From an uncultured bacterium (GTDB lineage Bacteria > Cyanobacteriota > Vampirovibrionia > Gastranaerophilales > Gastranaerophilaceae), in the NCBI GenBank assembly GCA_949296355.1, contig CASFPS010000016.1:1-56039 (forward strand): a stretch of 56,039 nt of DNA. Direction: 5' to 3'. The notes under the pieces are model-generated. The model saw nothing but the letters and a program-made list of their open reading frames with translations. It had not been told where the DNA came from and searched no databases. Position 1 is the stretch's first letter, and every line of letters starts with the position of its first letter. This document shows, piece by piece, positions 49,992 through 56,039 of this stretch. The translations under genes and the position numbers were made by a program.

Positions 49992-50891
49992 ATGTCATAT
50001 CCGTTTGGCATAACAGGAATAGGTTACAATCCATATATGAGCGGTCTGGGGATGCTGGGGTTATCCGGCGGCGGTACATACAGTTCATATTATAATCCGG
50101 CATTTATGGGATATGGCGGAATGGGAATGATGGGGATGTACCCTGCTTATATGCAGCAGATGAATCAGACATATCAAAATATGGAGAAGTCTCAATTAAA
50201 TCATGCCGGAGCAATGCATGAACTCTTGCTGCAGAATAAAACCAATGCATTTATAGCAGAAGACAGGGCTTTATTTGAAAAAACAATGGAAGACAGAGGA
50301 CTGCAAACATCTATTGTAAACCTTGCGGAAAAAATCAGAGAAGGTGATTCAGACGGTGTTTGTGAAGAATATGATAAAATAAAAGCTACAATATATCAGA
50401 AGTACAACTCATATTTTAAAGAAAATACCAATTTAGATCCTGCAGAAAGTGTAAGGAAAGTAATTGAAGACATGTATGCTGCAATTATCTCTAAAAAATC
50501 AGGAGAAACCGTTAGTCTTAGAAATGATATAAAAAGATTTGGCGAAACTGCTTTTATGCACGGATTTAACGAAAAATTCTTCGGTAAAAAAGATTATCAT
50601 AATAAATATACAGAAGAAACTATAAATTATGTATTCGGTACAAGAATTGATAATAAGGGCGGTAAAGACAGAATGGAAAAAATCGGCGGCGGTGCGGCAA
50701 GAGTTGCGGAAGGTGTAACATCTGCAGCAGCAGGTTATGGAATCGGTATAGGTCTTGCTGCATTAGGAAAAGTCATAAATCCGTTTGGAATTTGCAAAAA
50801 ATTAGGTTTAAGCGGAACTCATAAATTAGGTAAATGGGCAGCAGTGGCAGCTCTTGGTGCAGATGTTATATGGCAGTTGACAAGAGATTAA
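49992..50891 (+). CDS. hypothetical protein with Gly/Met/Tyr-rich N-terminus and hydrophobic C-terminus
   Basis: The 299-residue protein is not recognised. Residues 1-55 are a low-complexity Gly/Met/Tyr stretch (MSYPFGITGIGYNPYMSG, then NPAFMGYGGMGMMGMYPAYM). About 55-220 is helical and polar with TNAFIAEDRALFEKTMEDRGLQ. About 232-295 contains a Gly/Ala-rich hydrophobic hairpin (VAEGVTSAAAGYGIGIGLAALGKV... KWAAVAALGADVIW) that could insert in a membrane, like glycine-zipper proteins. There is no signal peptide; the AGGAGG ribosome site is strong. Its promoter belongs to the shared two-part type, so it is probably co-regulated with the 55846 gene. Confidence 0.65.
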   Translation: MSYPFGITGIGYNPYMSGLGMLGLSGGGTYSSYYNPAFMGYGGMGMMGMYPAYMQQMNQTYQNMEKSQLNHAGAMHELLLQNKTNAFIAEDRALFEKTMEDRGLQTSIVNLAEKIREGDSDGVCEEYDKIKATIYQKYNSYFKENTNLDPAESVRKVIEDMYAAIISKKSGETVSLRNDIKRFGETAFMHGFNEKFFGKKDYHNKYTEETINYVFGTRIDNKGGKDRMEKIGGGAARVAEGVTSAAAGYGIGIGLAALGKVINPFGICKKLGLSGTHKLGKWAAVAALGADVIWQLTRD

Positions 50892-50920
50892 AATATTTCC
50901 CCTCCTATTAATCTTATATC

Positions 50921-50946
50921 GGGCTTAGAATATTTATTCTAAGCCC
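50921..50946 (+). terminator. terminator of the 49992 gene
   Basis: GGGCTTAGAATA facing TATTCTAAGCCC, followed by TTTTC. Confidence 0.88.
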
Positions 50947-51010
50947 TTTTCGAATTTAAGTAAAAAGGATTGAAAGGTCACCGGATTTAGAATTGTATTT
51001 GTTACGTAAA

Positions 51011-51110
51011 TCTTGTAGTTTTACCTTCCCCTCTAATACATTTACCCCCTGTTTAGAAGGACATTAAGCTTGTAGTTTTACCTTCCTCCTCTAATACATT
51101 TACCCCCCCC
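51011..51110 (+). repeat. two direct copies of a ~38-bp repeat
   Basis: CTTGTAGTTTTACCTTCC then CCTCTAATACATTTACCCC occurs at 51011-51050 and again at 51068-51110, ahead of tRNA-Gln. A C-run of nine follows the second copy. Confidence 0.7.
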
Positions 51111-51150
51111 CTTGACAGTTGGGCTTGATATTTTATTATAGAAAGAGTGA

Positions 51151-51226
51151 TGGGGCGTCGCCAAGTGGTAAGGCAGCTGGTTTTGGTCCAGCCATCCCGG
51201 AGGTTCGAATCCTTCCGCCCCAGCCA
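51151..51226 (+). tRNA. tRNA-Gln (anticodon TTG)
   Basis: Acceptor TGGGGCG/CGCCCCA, discriminator G, encoded CCA (51224-51226), anticodon loop TTTTGGT, T-arm GGAGGTTCGAATCCTTCC. TTGATA and TTATAG upstream may be its promoter. Confidence 0.95.
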
Positions 51227-51227
51227 T

Positions 51228-51262
51228 AAAAAGCCTTCAAGACAAATGAAGGCTTTTTATTT
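51228..51262 (+). terminator. terminator after tRNA-Gln
   Basis: AAAAAGCCTTCA facing TGAAGGCTTTTT with a 7-base loop, then ATTTTAT. Confidence 0.9.
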
Positions 51263-51340
51263 TATAATCAGCCATCATTAATTTCTGATTTGTTGTTAAT
51301 GTATTTTAATGTCCGGTTTGTTGTATATATAATAAAACGT

Positions 51341-51364
51341 CGGTTGGGCATACCTGCCCAACCG
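51341..51364. repeat. hairpin of the covarying dispersed family
   Basis: CGGTTGGGCA facing TGCCCAACCG, ten base pairs with a 4-base loop; it shares the GTTGGG/CCCAAC core with the site at 30214. Confidence 0.6.
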
Positions 51365-51408
51365 ATTGATTTGAATTTTCAGGCGTGTAGCTATAATTGA
51401 CTATAATT

Positions 51409-51437
51409 TTGCCAGTTTATTCATTTTGAGTTAAAAT
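51409..51437 (+). promoter_or_regulatory. promoter of nadD, predicting a leaderless mRNA
   Basis: TTGCCA (51409-51414), 17 bases, TAAAAT (51432-51437). The start codon comes seven bases after the -10, and no ribosome site is present. Confidence 0.55.
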
Positions 51438-51444
51438 TATTTTT

Positions 51445-51990
51445 ATGAAAATATGTATTTTCCCGGGCACATTTAATCCTATTCACGAAGCTCATCTTAA
51501 GATGGCTGAATTTGCGCTTACAAATTACGGATTTGATAAAGTAATTTTTATTCCTTCATACATGCCGCCGCATAAAGAGTTGAATAGAAATCTTGCAAAA
51601 CACAGGTTCAACATGGTAAAACTTGCAGCTGCTGCTAATCCTAAATTTGAAGTCTCGGATATTGAGTACAAAAATGAGGGAAAATCGTATTCTCTAATTA
51701 CAATCAAAAAAATAATTGCTGAATATAAAATTAAAGAGAAACTGAATTTCCTTATAGGAACCGACGCTTTTGAAAAAATAGATAGCTGGTATAAAGCCGA
51801 TGAAATCAAGCCACTTGTTCATTTTATAGTTTTCCCGCGCGGGGTAAAGCTTTCAGACAAATCCGGATGGGATTATGAAATGGCACCGCTTAAATTTTTA
51901 GATATTTCATCCACTGATATCAGAAAATCACATAATGAGACAATTAAAGAAGTAAAGGAATATATAGAAAAAAATGACCTGTACGTATGA
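51445..51990 (+). CDS. nadD: nicotinate-nucleotide adenylyltransferase NadD
   Basis: The 181-residue enzyme makes deamido-NAD from NaMN and ATP. It shows CIFPGTFNPIHEAHLKMAEFAL (the HxxH of the (T/H)IGH family), FIPSYMPPHKE, FLIGTDAFEKIDSWYKADEI and the C-terminal LDISSTDIRKS. Length is slightly short but complete. No ribosome site precedes the ATG, and a promoter ends seven bases upstream, so the mRNA is probably leaderless. It overlaps yqeK by 17 bases. Confidence 0.94.
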   Translation: MKICIFPGTFNPIHEAHLKMAEFALTNYGFDKVIFIPSYMPPHKELNRNLAKHRFNMVKLAAAANPKFEVSDIEYKNEGKSYSLITIKKIIAEYKIKEKLNFLIGTDAFEKIDSWYKADEIKPLVHFIVFPRGVKLSDKSGWDYEMAPLKFLDISSTDIRKSHNETIKEVKEYIEKNDLYV

Positions 51991-52537
51991 ATACATAAAT
52001 AACTGGCTAAAAGCAAATTTAACTCCTGAACGTTACGAGCACTCGCTCGGGACGGCAGAGTGTGCAAGAGAACTTGCTGAAAGATTCGGGGTTGATAAAG
52101 AAAAAGCATATTTTACAGGCTTAATTCACGATTGTGCAAAGTGCTTGCCTTCAAGAGAGACAGAGGATATTATAAAAAATCATCTTAAATTAGAAGATGG
52201 TGAATTGTGCAGCCCCAAAACGCATCACGCGCCTGTCGGAGCTTATGTTGCAAAAAAAGAGTTCGGAATAGATGACGAAGAAATATTATCTGCAATCCGC
52301 CGGCATACAATAGGAAAAGTTAATATGACAACTTTTGAAAAAATCATATTTCTTGCAGATAAACTGGAAAACAGAACCCGCCCGTGCGAGATTTGCGAAC
52401 CTATACGAAAAGCTCTGGATTGCGGGCTGGATGCGGCACTTTTGTTATGCTATAAAAACACTATTAAAAGTCTTGTAGACAGAGAATTAAGAATCTGTAC
52501 AGCTACAATTGATATATATAACAGTTTGCTCAAATAG
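51974..52537 (+). CDS. yqeK: YqeK-type HD-domain phosphohydrolase (symmetrical Ap4A hydrolase)
   Basis: The 187-residue protein has HD-domain ligands in YEHSLGTAECARELAERFG, FTGLIHDCAKCLP (the HD pair), HHAPVGAYVAKKEFGI and IRRHTIGKVNMTTFEKIIFLADKLE. YqeK enzymes split diadenosine tetraphosphate into two ADP. The nadD-yqeK pair is widespread, so the context supports the call. It starts inside the end of nadD (17-base overlap). Confidence 0.93.
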   Translation: MTCTYEYINNWLKANLTPERYEHSLGTAECARELAERFGVDKEKAYFTGLIHDCAKCLPSRETEDIIKNHLKLEDGELCSPKTHHAPVGAYVAKKEFGIDDEEILSAIRRHTIGKVNMTTFEKIIFLADKLENRTRPCEICEPIRKALDCGLDAALLLCYKNTIKSLVDRELRICTATIDIYNSLLK

Positions 52538-52554
52538 ATAAATCATTGTATAAT
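52526..52554 (+). promoter_or_regulatory. promoter of the 52561 gene, predicting a leaderless mRNA
   Basis: TTGCTC (52526-52531), 17 bases, TATAAT (52549-52554). ATG 52561 is at the expected transcript start, and there is no ribosome site. The -35 overlaps the end of yqeK. Confidence 0.55.
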
Positions 52555-52560
52555 TAGATT

Positions 52561-53709
52561 ATGAGGACGAGGTTAGCTGGATTATTGTTAATAAGCGTGT
52601 TGTTCATGAACACAGCTCTTGCTGATGTTCCGTTTCAGGGGCATGCAGAATTTGACGACGAATACACTGAACTTGATAAGAAAATGTATACCGGAAAAAC
52701 CGAAACTCTTGAGAAAAGAGATGTAATTGAAATGACGGTTTCTCAGGTTCTGGACGGCTCATTCTCGCTTGAGGGCGACGAATTTTTTGCGGAAGTAACA
52801 AATGATGTTGTCGGTGATAAAGGGATTATTATTCCGAAAGGTACGGTTGCACACGGTACAATTACCCAGACAAGCGAAGCTAAAAGACTCGGAAGAGACG
52901 GACATTTAAGTTTGAGTTTTGACTATCTTGTAACTCCTGACGGGAGAGAAATTCCTATAGAAGGGCATATGTCTACGAAACTTCATCCGATAAAAGCCGC
53001 AACTAAAATAATTGCAACGGATATCGGATATACAGCGGTCGGCGGGCTTGCCGGCGGCTTATTTGCAGCTCAGGCTCTCGGCTTGGAAGCTGCAATTGCA
53101 TCTCAAGGTTATACCCTCGCCGGCGGGGCGGCTATCGGAAGCACAATCGGGCTTGGAATGGCTCTTTATAGAAAAGGTAAAAATGTCCTCATAGCACCGG
53201 GCGATGAAATTAAGGTCAGAATTTTATCAGACGTAGAACTTCCTGTATACAGAGATGATGCTCTAAAGCAAAAAGAACTCAATTACCCGGGGCTTGATAT
53301 AAGAATTGCTAATATTTTGTATGAAAAGGATCCGTTTGGAGAAGTTAACACAATAACTCTGTCGTTATCAATATCTAATATGTCAAAAAAGGCAATTTCA
53401 GGCATGGATCTGGCTTTAATGAATGATTATAATGCTGTATACAACGCTTCTATTTTTGGTGATACGAAGCTCCTCTTTTCTCAGCTTAAGCCGGGTGACA
53501 GGTACGCCGGAAAAATTTCTTTTGCCGTCAGTAATGTAAAACAGTCTTTCTGGCTTATAGTGAACGACAGAGCGACAAACAAGCCTCTTGCAAAAATTTC
53601 TCTTGATAATGCGTATAAAAATATGTCAAAAGACATAAAGAAACGCAACGCAAAAATGCGCAAAGGCAAAAAGAATTTCTATAAAGAAGAAGGTCCTTTT
53701 GATATATAA
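52561..53709 (+). CDS. secreted or periplasmic hypothetical protein
   Basis: The 382-residue protein has a signal peptide (MRTRLAGLLLISVLFMNTALA). A beta-rich domain follows (about 50-140, with VTNDVVGDKGIIIPKGTVAHGTI). A Gly/Ala-rich hydrophobic stretch at about 158-205 (TAVGGLAGGLFAAQALGLEAA, GGAAIGSTIGLGMALYRKG) resembles a glycine zipper. VLIAPGDEIKVRILSDVELPV comes next, and a C-terminal beta domain (about 255-350) ends in a Lys-rich tail. GTxxHGTIxxxxxxxRxGR.G resembles the conjugal transfer TrbI/VirB10-like 'stable, pI-shifting' beta fold seen in other envelope proteins, but I cannot name a family. No ribosome site precedes it. Confidence 0.65.
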   Translation: MRTRLAGLLLISVLFMNTALADVPFQGHAEFDDEYTELDKKMYTGKTETLEKRDVIEMTVSQVLDGSFSLEGDEFFAEVTNDVVGDKGIIIPKGTVAHGTITQTSEAKRLGRDGHLSLSFDYLVTPDGREIPIEGHMSTKLHPIKAATKIIATDIGYTAVGGLAGGLFAAQALGLEAAIASQGYTLAGGAAIGSTIGLGMALYRKGKNVLIAPGDEIKVRILSDVELPVYRDDALKQKELNYPGLDIRIANILYEKDPFGEVNTITLSLSISNMSKKAISGMDLALMNDYNAVYNASIFGDTKLLFSQLKPGDRYAGKISFAVSNVKQSFWLIVNDRATNKPLAKISLDNAYKNMSKDIKKRNAKMRKGKKNFYKEEGPFDI

Positions 53710-53741
53710 AAACAGAGCTTTGACTGCTTGCTATTTATCCC

Positions 53742-54287
53742 TTAGTCAAGGTCATAATGCAGCATTGAAACAACCTTTACATCGTTGTTTTCTATTTTTT
53801 CACGACCTTTCAGCGGATCAAGTTCTATAATAAAAGCAGCTGCAACTACTTCGGCTCCGACCCGTTTTACAAGATTGCACGCTGCAACCGCAGTACCGCC
53901 TGTTGCAAGCAAATCATCAATAACAAGGACTCTGTCGCCGCTTTTAAGAGCATCCGCATGCATTTCAATTGTATCCGTACCATATTCAAGCGAATATGTT
54001 TCCTTAATTGTCTCTGCAGGCAGTTTATTAGGCTTTCTTATAGGTATAAATCCGACATTTAATTTATGCGCAAGCGCGGCGCCGAAAATAAACCCTCTTG
54101 ATTCAATCCCTGCTATATAATCTATTTTTTCGTTTCCAAAATTCTCTGCAAGATATTCTATACATAAGTTAAAAGCCTTTGCGTCCTTGACTATAGTTGT
54201 TACATCAAGAAATAAAATTCCCTTCTTAGGAAAATCAGGCACTTCTCTAACGTGTTCTCTTACATACTGAAATTTATCACTTTCCAT
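53742..54287 (-). CDS. apt: adenine phosphoribosyltransferase
   Basis: The 181-residue enzyme salvages adenine to AMP with PRPP. It shows VREVPDFPKKGILFLDVTTIVKD (the dimer and substrate region), GIESRGFIFGAALAHKL, PIRKPNKLPAETIKE with the flexible loop, and the PRPP motif VLVIDDLLATGGTAVAACNL. Length is typical. GAGG stands before the ATG. It may share a transcript with the GT2 gene upstream on the same strand (32-base gap). Confidence 0.96.
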   Translation of the reverse strand: MESDKFQYVREHVREVPDFPKKGILFLDVTTIVKDAKAFNLCIEYLAENFGNEKIDYIAGIESRGFIFGAALAHKLNVGFIPIRKPNKLPAETIKETYSLEYGTDTIEMHADALKSGDRVLVIDDLLATGGTAVAACNLVKRVGAEVVAAAFIIELDPLKGREKIENNDVKVVSMLHYDLD

Positions 54288-54319
54288 CTATTTATACCTC
54301 ATTAATGTTATTGTAAAAT

Positions 54320-55675
54320 CTAAACGCTTATCACTTCCGGTTCTGCAGCTTCTTGAAGCGTATTTTCTTCCAGCGCTAAACCGTGAGCTGTTTTGCCCCA
54401 GTTTAAATCTTTCTTGCAGAATAATATTTTACCACAAATAAAAAGTTCCATAGGAAACCATATAATAAGGAAGTAAACTGTTGTTTCAAAAGCTTGCTTA
54501 AGGGCTCTCATTCTCGGAACATGGTCATATTTCCGGAGGCTGTATCTTATTGCAAAAATGAAGCCTAAACCCACAACAGATGATACTACAAGAGATGACC
54601 ACAAAACGTTATGCAGGCTGTACGGGTCAATTTTGTCCGTCAGAAGTTTAACAATCCTGAAAAACACTTCCATCATAAACCATAAAGGCATTATAAACTG
54701 GGTAATATAAATAGCCATATCAAGCCTTGCACGAAGAGACATTTTTCTTGATTTCATTGCTTCAAAGAAATATTCCAGATATCTGCGGATAGTTCCTTCC
54801 AGCCATCTTCTCCGCTGCCTGAAGAGAGGTTTTAAGCAAACAATACCTTCTTCATACACAAGAGCATCAGGACAAAATCTAACGTCCCAGCCTTTTATAT
54901 GCAGCCTTGTAGACATATCTAAATCGTCAGTAATAGTATAATTATTCCATCCGTCAATATCTTCAAGCGCTTGTCTTTTAATTAATTCGCCGTTCCCTCT
55001 AAGCTCAACAGCCCCTTTTACGGCATCTCTTCCGACCTGTAAATACGTATCCAGAGTGTATTCATTATTTTGGCATCTTGTCAAAAGGTTAACATCTTTA
55101 TTTCTGATAATCTTTCTGGCTTGAACTGCTCCAACATCTGCCGGTTCAAGTTTGGGAACTAATTTATTTAAGAAATCCGGCTCTACTGTTGCATCTGCGT
55201 CAAATACAAGAATAGCTTCACCCTTTGCAATCTTAAATGCATCGTTTAAAACCGCTGATTTCCCGGGAAATGCCCCCTGTTCTCTTATAAGCGCCTTTAC
55301 ATTTTCATGTCCGGCTTCTAAGTCCTTAATAATTGAAGCGGTATTATCCGTACTTCTGTCATCAATTACAATAACTTCAAAAGCCGGATAATCCATTTTT
55401 AAAATGTTCTCAACAGTATTTGAAATAACATACTCTTCATTATGTGCTGGTATCATTACCGAGACAAAAGGCTTGTAACTCTCATTCACAACCGGCGGAT
55501 GCTTTTTAAGCTTCCTTTTCTGGTACTTTGTGGCAGCTATGGAATACAAGCCGTAAGTCACCATACACACACATAAAATAACGAAACCTACAATTGTATT
55601 TACATAATTCTGAAATACATATAAAAATACGCCAAGACACGATAATATTATAAATAGAAGTATTCTTTCTCTCAT
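54320..55675 (-). CDS. processive family 2 glycosyltransferase, membrane-bound (PgaC/BcsA-like)
   Basis: The 451-residue protein has two N-terminal membrane helices and then a GT-A domain with VSVMIPAHNEEYVISNTVENIL, VIVIDDRSTDNTA (first Asp), LVFDADATVEPDFL (DxD), YTITDDLDMSTRLH (TED-like catalytic base) and QRRRWLEGTIRRYLEYF (Q-x-x-R-W). At least three C-terminal helices follow. This is the plan of synthases that polymerise and export beta-linked polysaccharides such as poly-N-acetylglucosamine. The product is unknown; no pgaA/B/D-like partner is nearby. GGGGAG precedes the ATG. Confidence 0.88.
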   Translation of the reverse strand: MRERILLFIILSCLGVFLYVFQNYVNTIVGFVILCVCMVTYGLYSIAATKYQKRKLKKHPPVVNESYKPFVSVMIPAHNEEYVISNTVENILKMDYPAFEVIVIDDRSTDNTASIIKDLEAGHENVKALIREQGAFPGKSAVLNDAFKIAKGEAILVFDADATVEPDFLNKLVPKLEPADVGAVQARKIIRNKDVNLLTRCQNNEYTLDTYLQVGRDAVKGAVELRGNGELIKRQALEDIDGWNNYTITDDLDMSTRLHIKGWDVRFCPDALVYEEGIVCLKPLFRQRRRWLEGTIRRYLEYFFEAMKSRKMSLRARLDMAIYITQFIMPLWFMMEVFFRIVKLLTDKIDPYSLHNVLWSSLVVSSVVGLGFIFAIRYSLRKYDHVPRMRALKQAFETTVYFLIIWFPMELFICGKILFCKKDLNWGKTAHGLALEENTLQEAAEPEVISV

Positions 55676-55752
55676 AATCTCCCCAGCAATAATAAAATTA
55701 TATCAAAAACATTAACTTTTATTTCAAAATAATGAAAAAAATAAACTCAATT

Positions 55753-55822
55753 TTACATTTCTTAACAAAAGAGGTTAAAAAAGGCAATTTTTTTAAAATG
55801 AAATACTTTATATATACATAAG
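55753..55822 (+). promoter_or_regulatory. two-part promoter: HLR1-like repeat plus ATACTTTATA core
   Basis: TTACA-N5-TAACA (55753-55767, one mismatch), 35 bases, then ATACTTTATATATACATAAG (55803-55822), 23 bases before the start of the last gene. Confidence 0.55.
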
Positions 55823-55845
55823 AGATATTTAAGAGAGGACAAAAG

Positions 55846-56039
55846 ATGTTATTCACTACAGAAACAATTTCAAACGAAGAAATCAAAACATTAGACAACT
55901 TCTTTAACGAGTTTGAAAATGTTGAAACCGCTGCTGTAGAAGAAACAGAATCACCGGTTTCTAAATACATCACCTCTCTTGTAAGCTCTTGCTACGCAAA
56001 ATCTGTTAACGATATTGCTAACACAAAAATCGGTAACAA
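55846..56039 (+). CDS. hypothetical protein, cut by the window end
   Basis: Sixty-four codons are visible from the ATG at 55846, with AGAGAGGAC upstream. The part seen is acidic and polar: MLFTTETISNEEIKTLDNFF, then ENVETAAVEETESPVSKYIT and SLVSSCYAKSVNDIANTKIGN. There is no signal peptide or known motif. The frame runs off the window. It is listed because of its ribosome site and because its promoter belongs to the shared two-part type found upstream of 49992. Confidence 0.6.
   Translation, partial: MLFTTETISNEEIKTLDNFFNEFENVETAAVEETESPVSKYITSLVSSCYAKSVNDIANTKIGN

Overview
The window looks like a chromosomal piece of a low-GC, Gram-negative, anaerobic relative of cyanobacteria, most likely the gut lineage Gastranaerophilales (Melainabacteria/Vampirovibrionia). 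The assignment is inferred from four things: a response regulator nearly identical in its receiver domain to cyanobacterial RpaB/Ycf27; a full LPS machinery (LpxC, LpxD, LptB, LptF/G-type permease, LptD-like protein, heptose adenylyltransferase) beside low-GC coding; an anaerobe's rubrerythrin and Fe-S-type flavoprotein; and several unrecognised secreted or small proteins that look lineage-specific.

Layout. 0-1.3 kb: a HigB-type toxin with a broken HigA antitoxin, and gene debris. 1.3-8.6 kb: envelope genes (M23/EnvC-like hydrolase, LptD-like protein, class II aldolase), speE-HIT, a short tyrosine recombinase and ugd. 8.7-14.8 kb: tRNA-Ser, a TolC-type channel, a repeat-filled gap, then marR-emrA-emrB, which together could make a tripartite drug pump. 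14.9-20.8 kb: a two-gene unit of unknown function, a 1225-residue autotransporter with Pmp-like GGAI repeats, and rubrerythrin. 20.9-24.2 kb: a block holding flagellin (with a textbook sigma-28 promoter), glutaredoxin, panD and a secreted Tyr/Asn-rich protein, bounded by two inverted copies of a ~125 bp repeat. 24.4-28 kb: rpaB, tRNA-His, a probable type I toxin-antitoxin locus, a decayed tRNA 3' end and a complete HaeIII-type (GGCC) restriction-modification pair. 28-37.6 kb: TPR protein, tRNA-Thr, flavoprotein, Lrp and aminotransferase genes, then hldE2-like/lpxD/lpxC/fabZ and asd/dapB, all with normal motifs. 37.7-42 kb: secA flanked by two small-RNA candidates and a 1.4 kb repeat field. 42-56 kb: a coiled-coil protein with a sigma-28-like promoter, two glycosyltransferases, L10 leader-rplJ-rplL, an lptB-lptF/G-phosphodiester glycosidase operon, tRNA-Gln, nadD-yqeK, apt and a processive glycosyltransferase.

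Three signals stand out. First, a two-part promoter seen three times (41.8, 49.9 and 55.8 kb): a TTACA-N5-TTACA direct repeat (the HLR1 site of cyanobacterial RpaB, exact at 41.8 kb and with one mismatch in the other two) followed 35-37 bases later by an ATACTTTATA core; further exact HLR1 sites lie at 37.7 and 41.9 kb. This suggests that an RpaB regulon survives in a non-photosynthetic relative and controls small RNAs and lineage-specific proteins. Second, at 25.5-25.8 kb a 29-residue membrane peptide with a self-folding mRNA faces a convergent ~80-nt antisense RNA with a consensus promoter and terminator: a probable type I toxin-antitoxin system. Third, a family of short hairpins scattered between genes changes sequence while keeping base pairing.

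Limits: all work was by eye. Protein names come from motif recognition, and RNA and promoter calls are untested.
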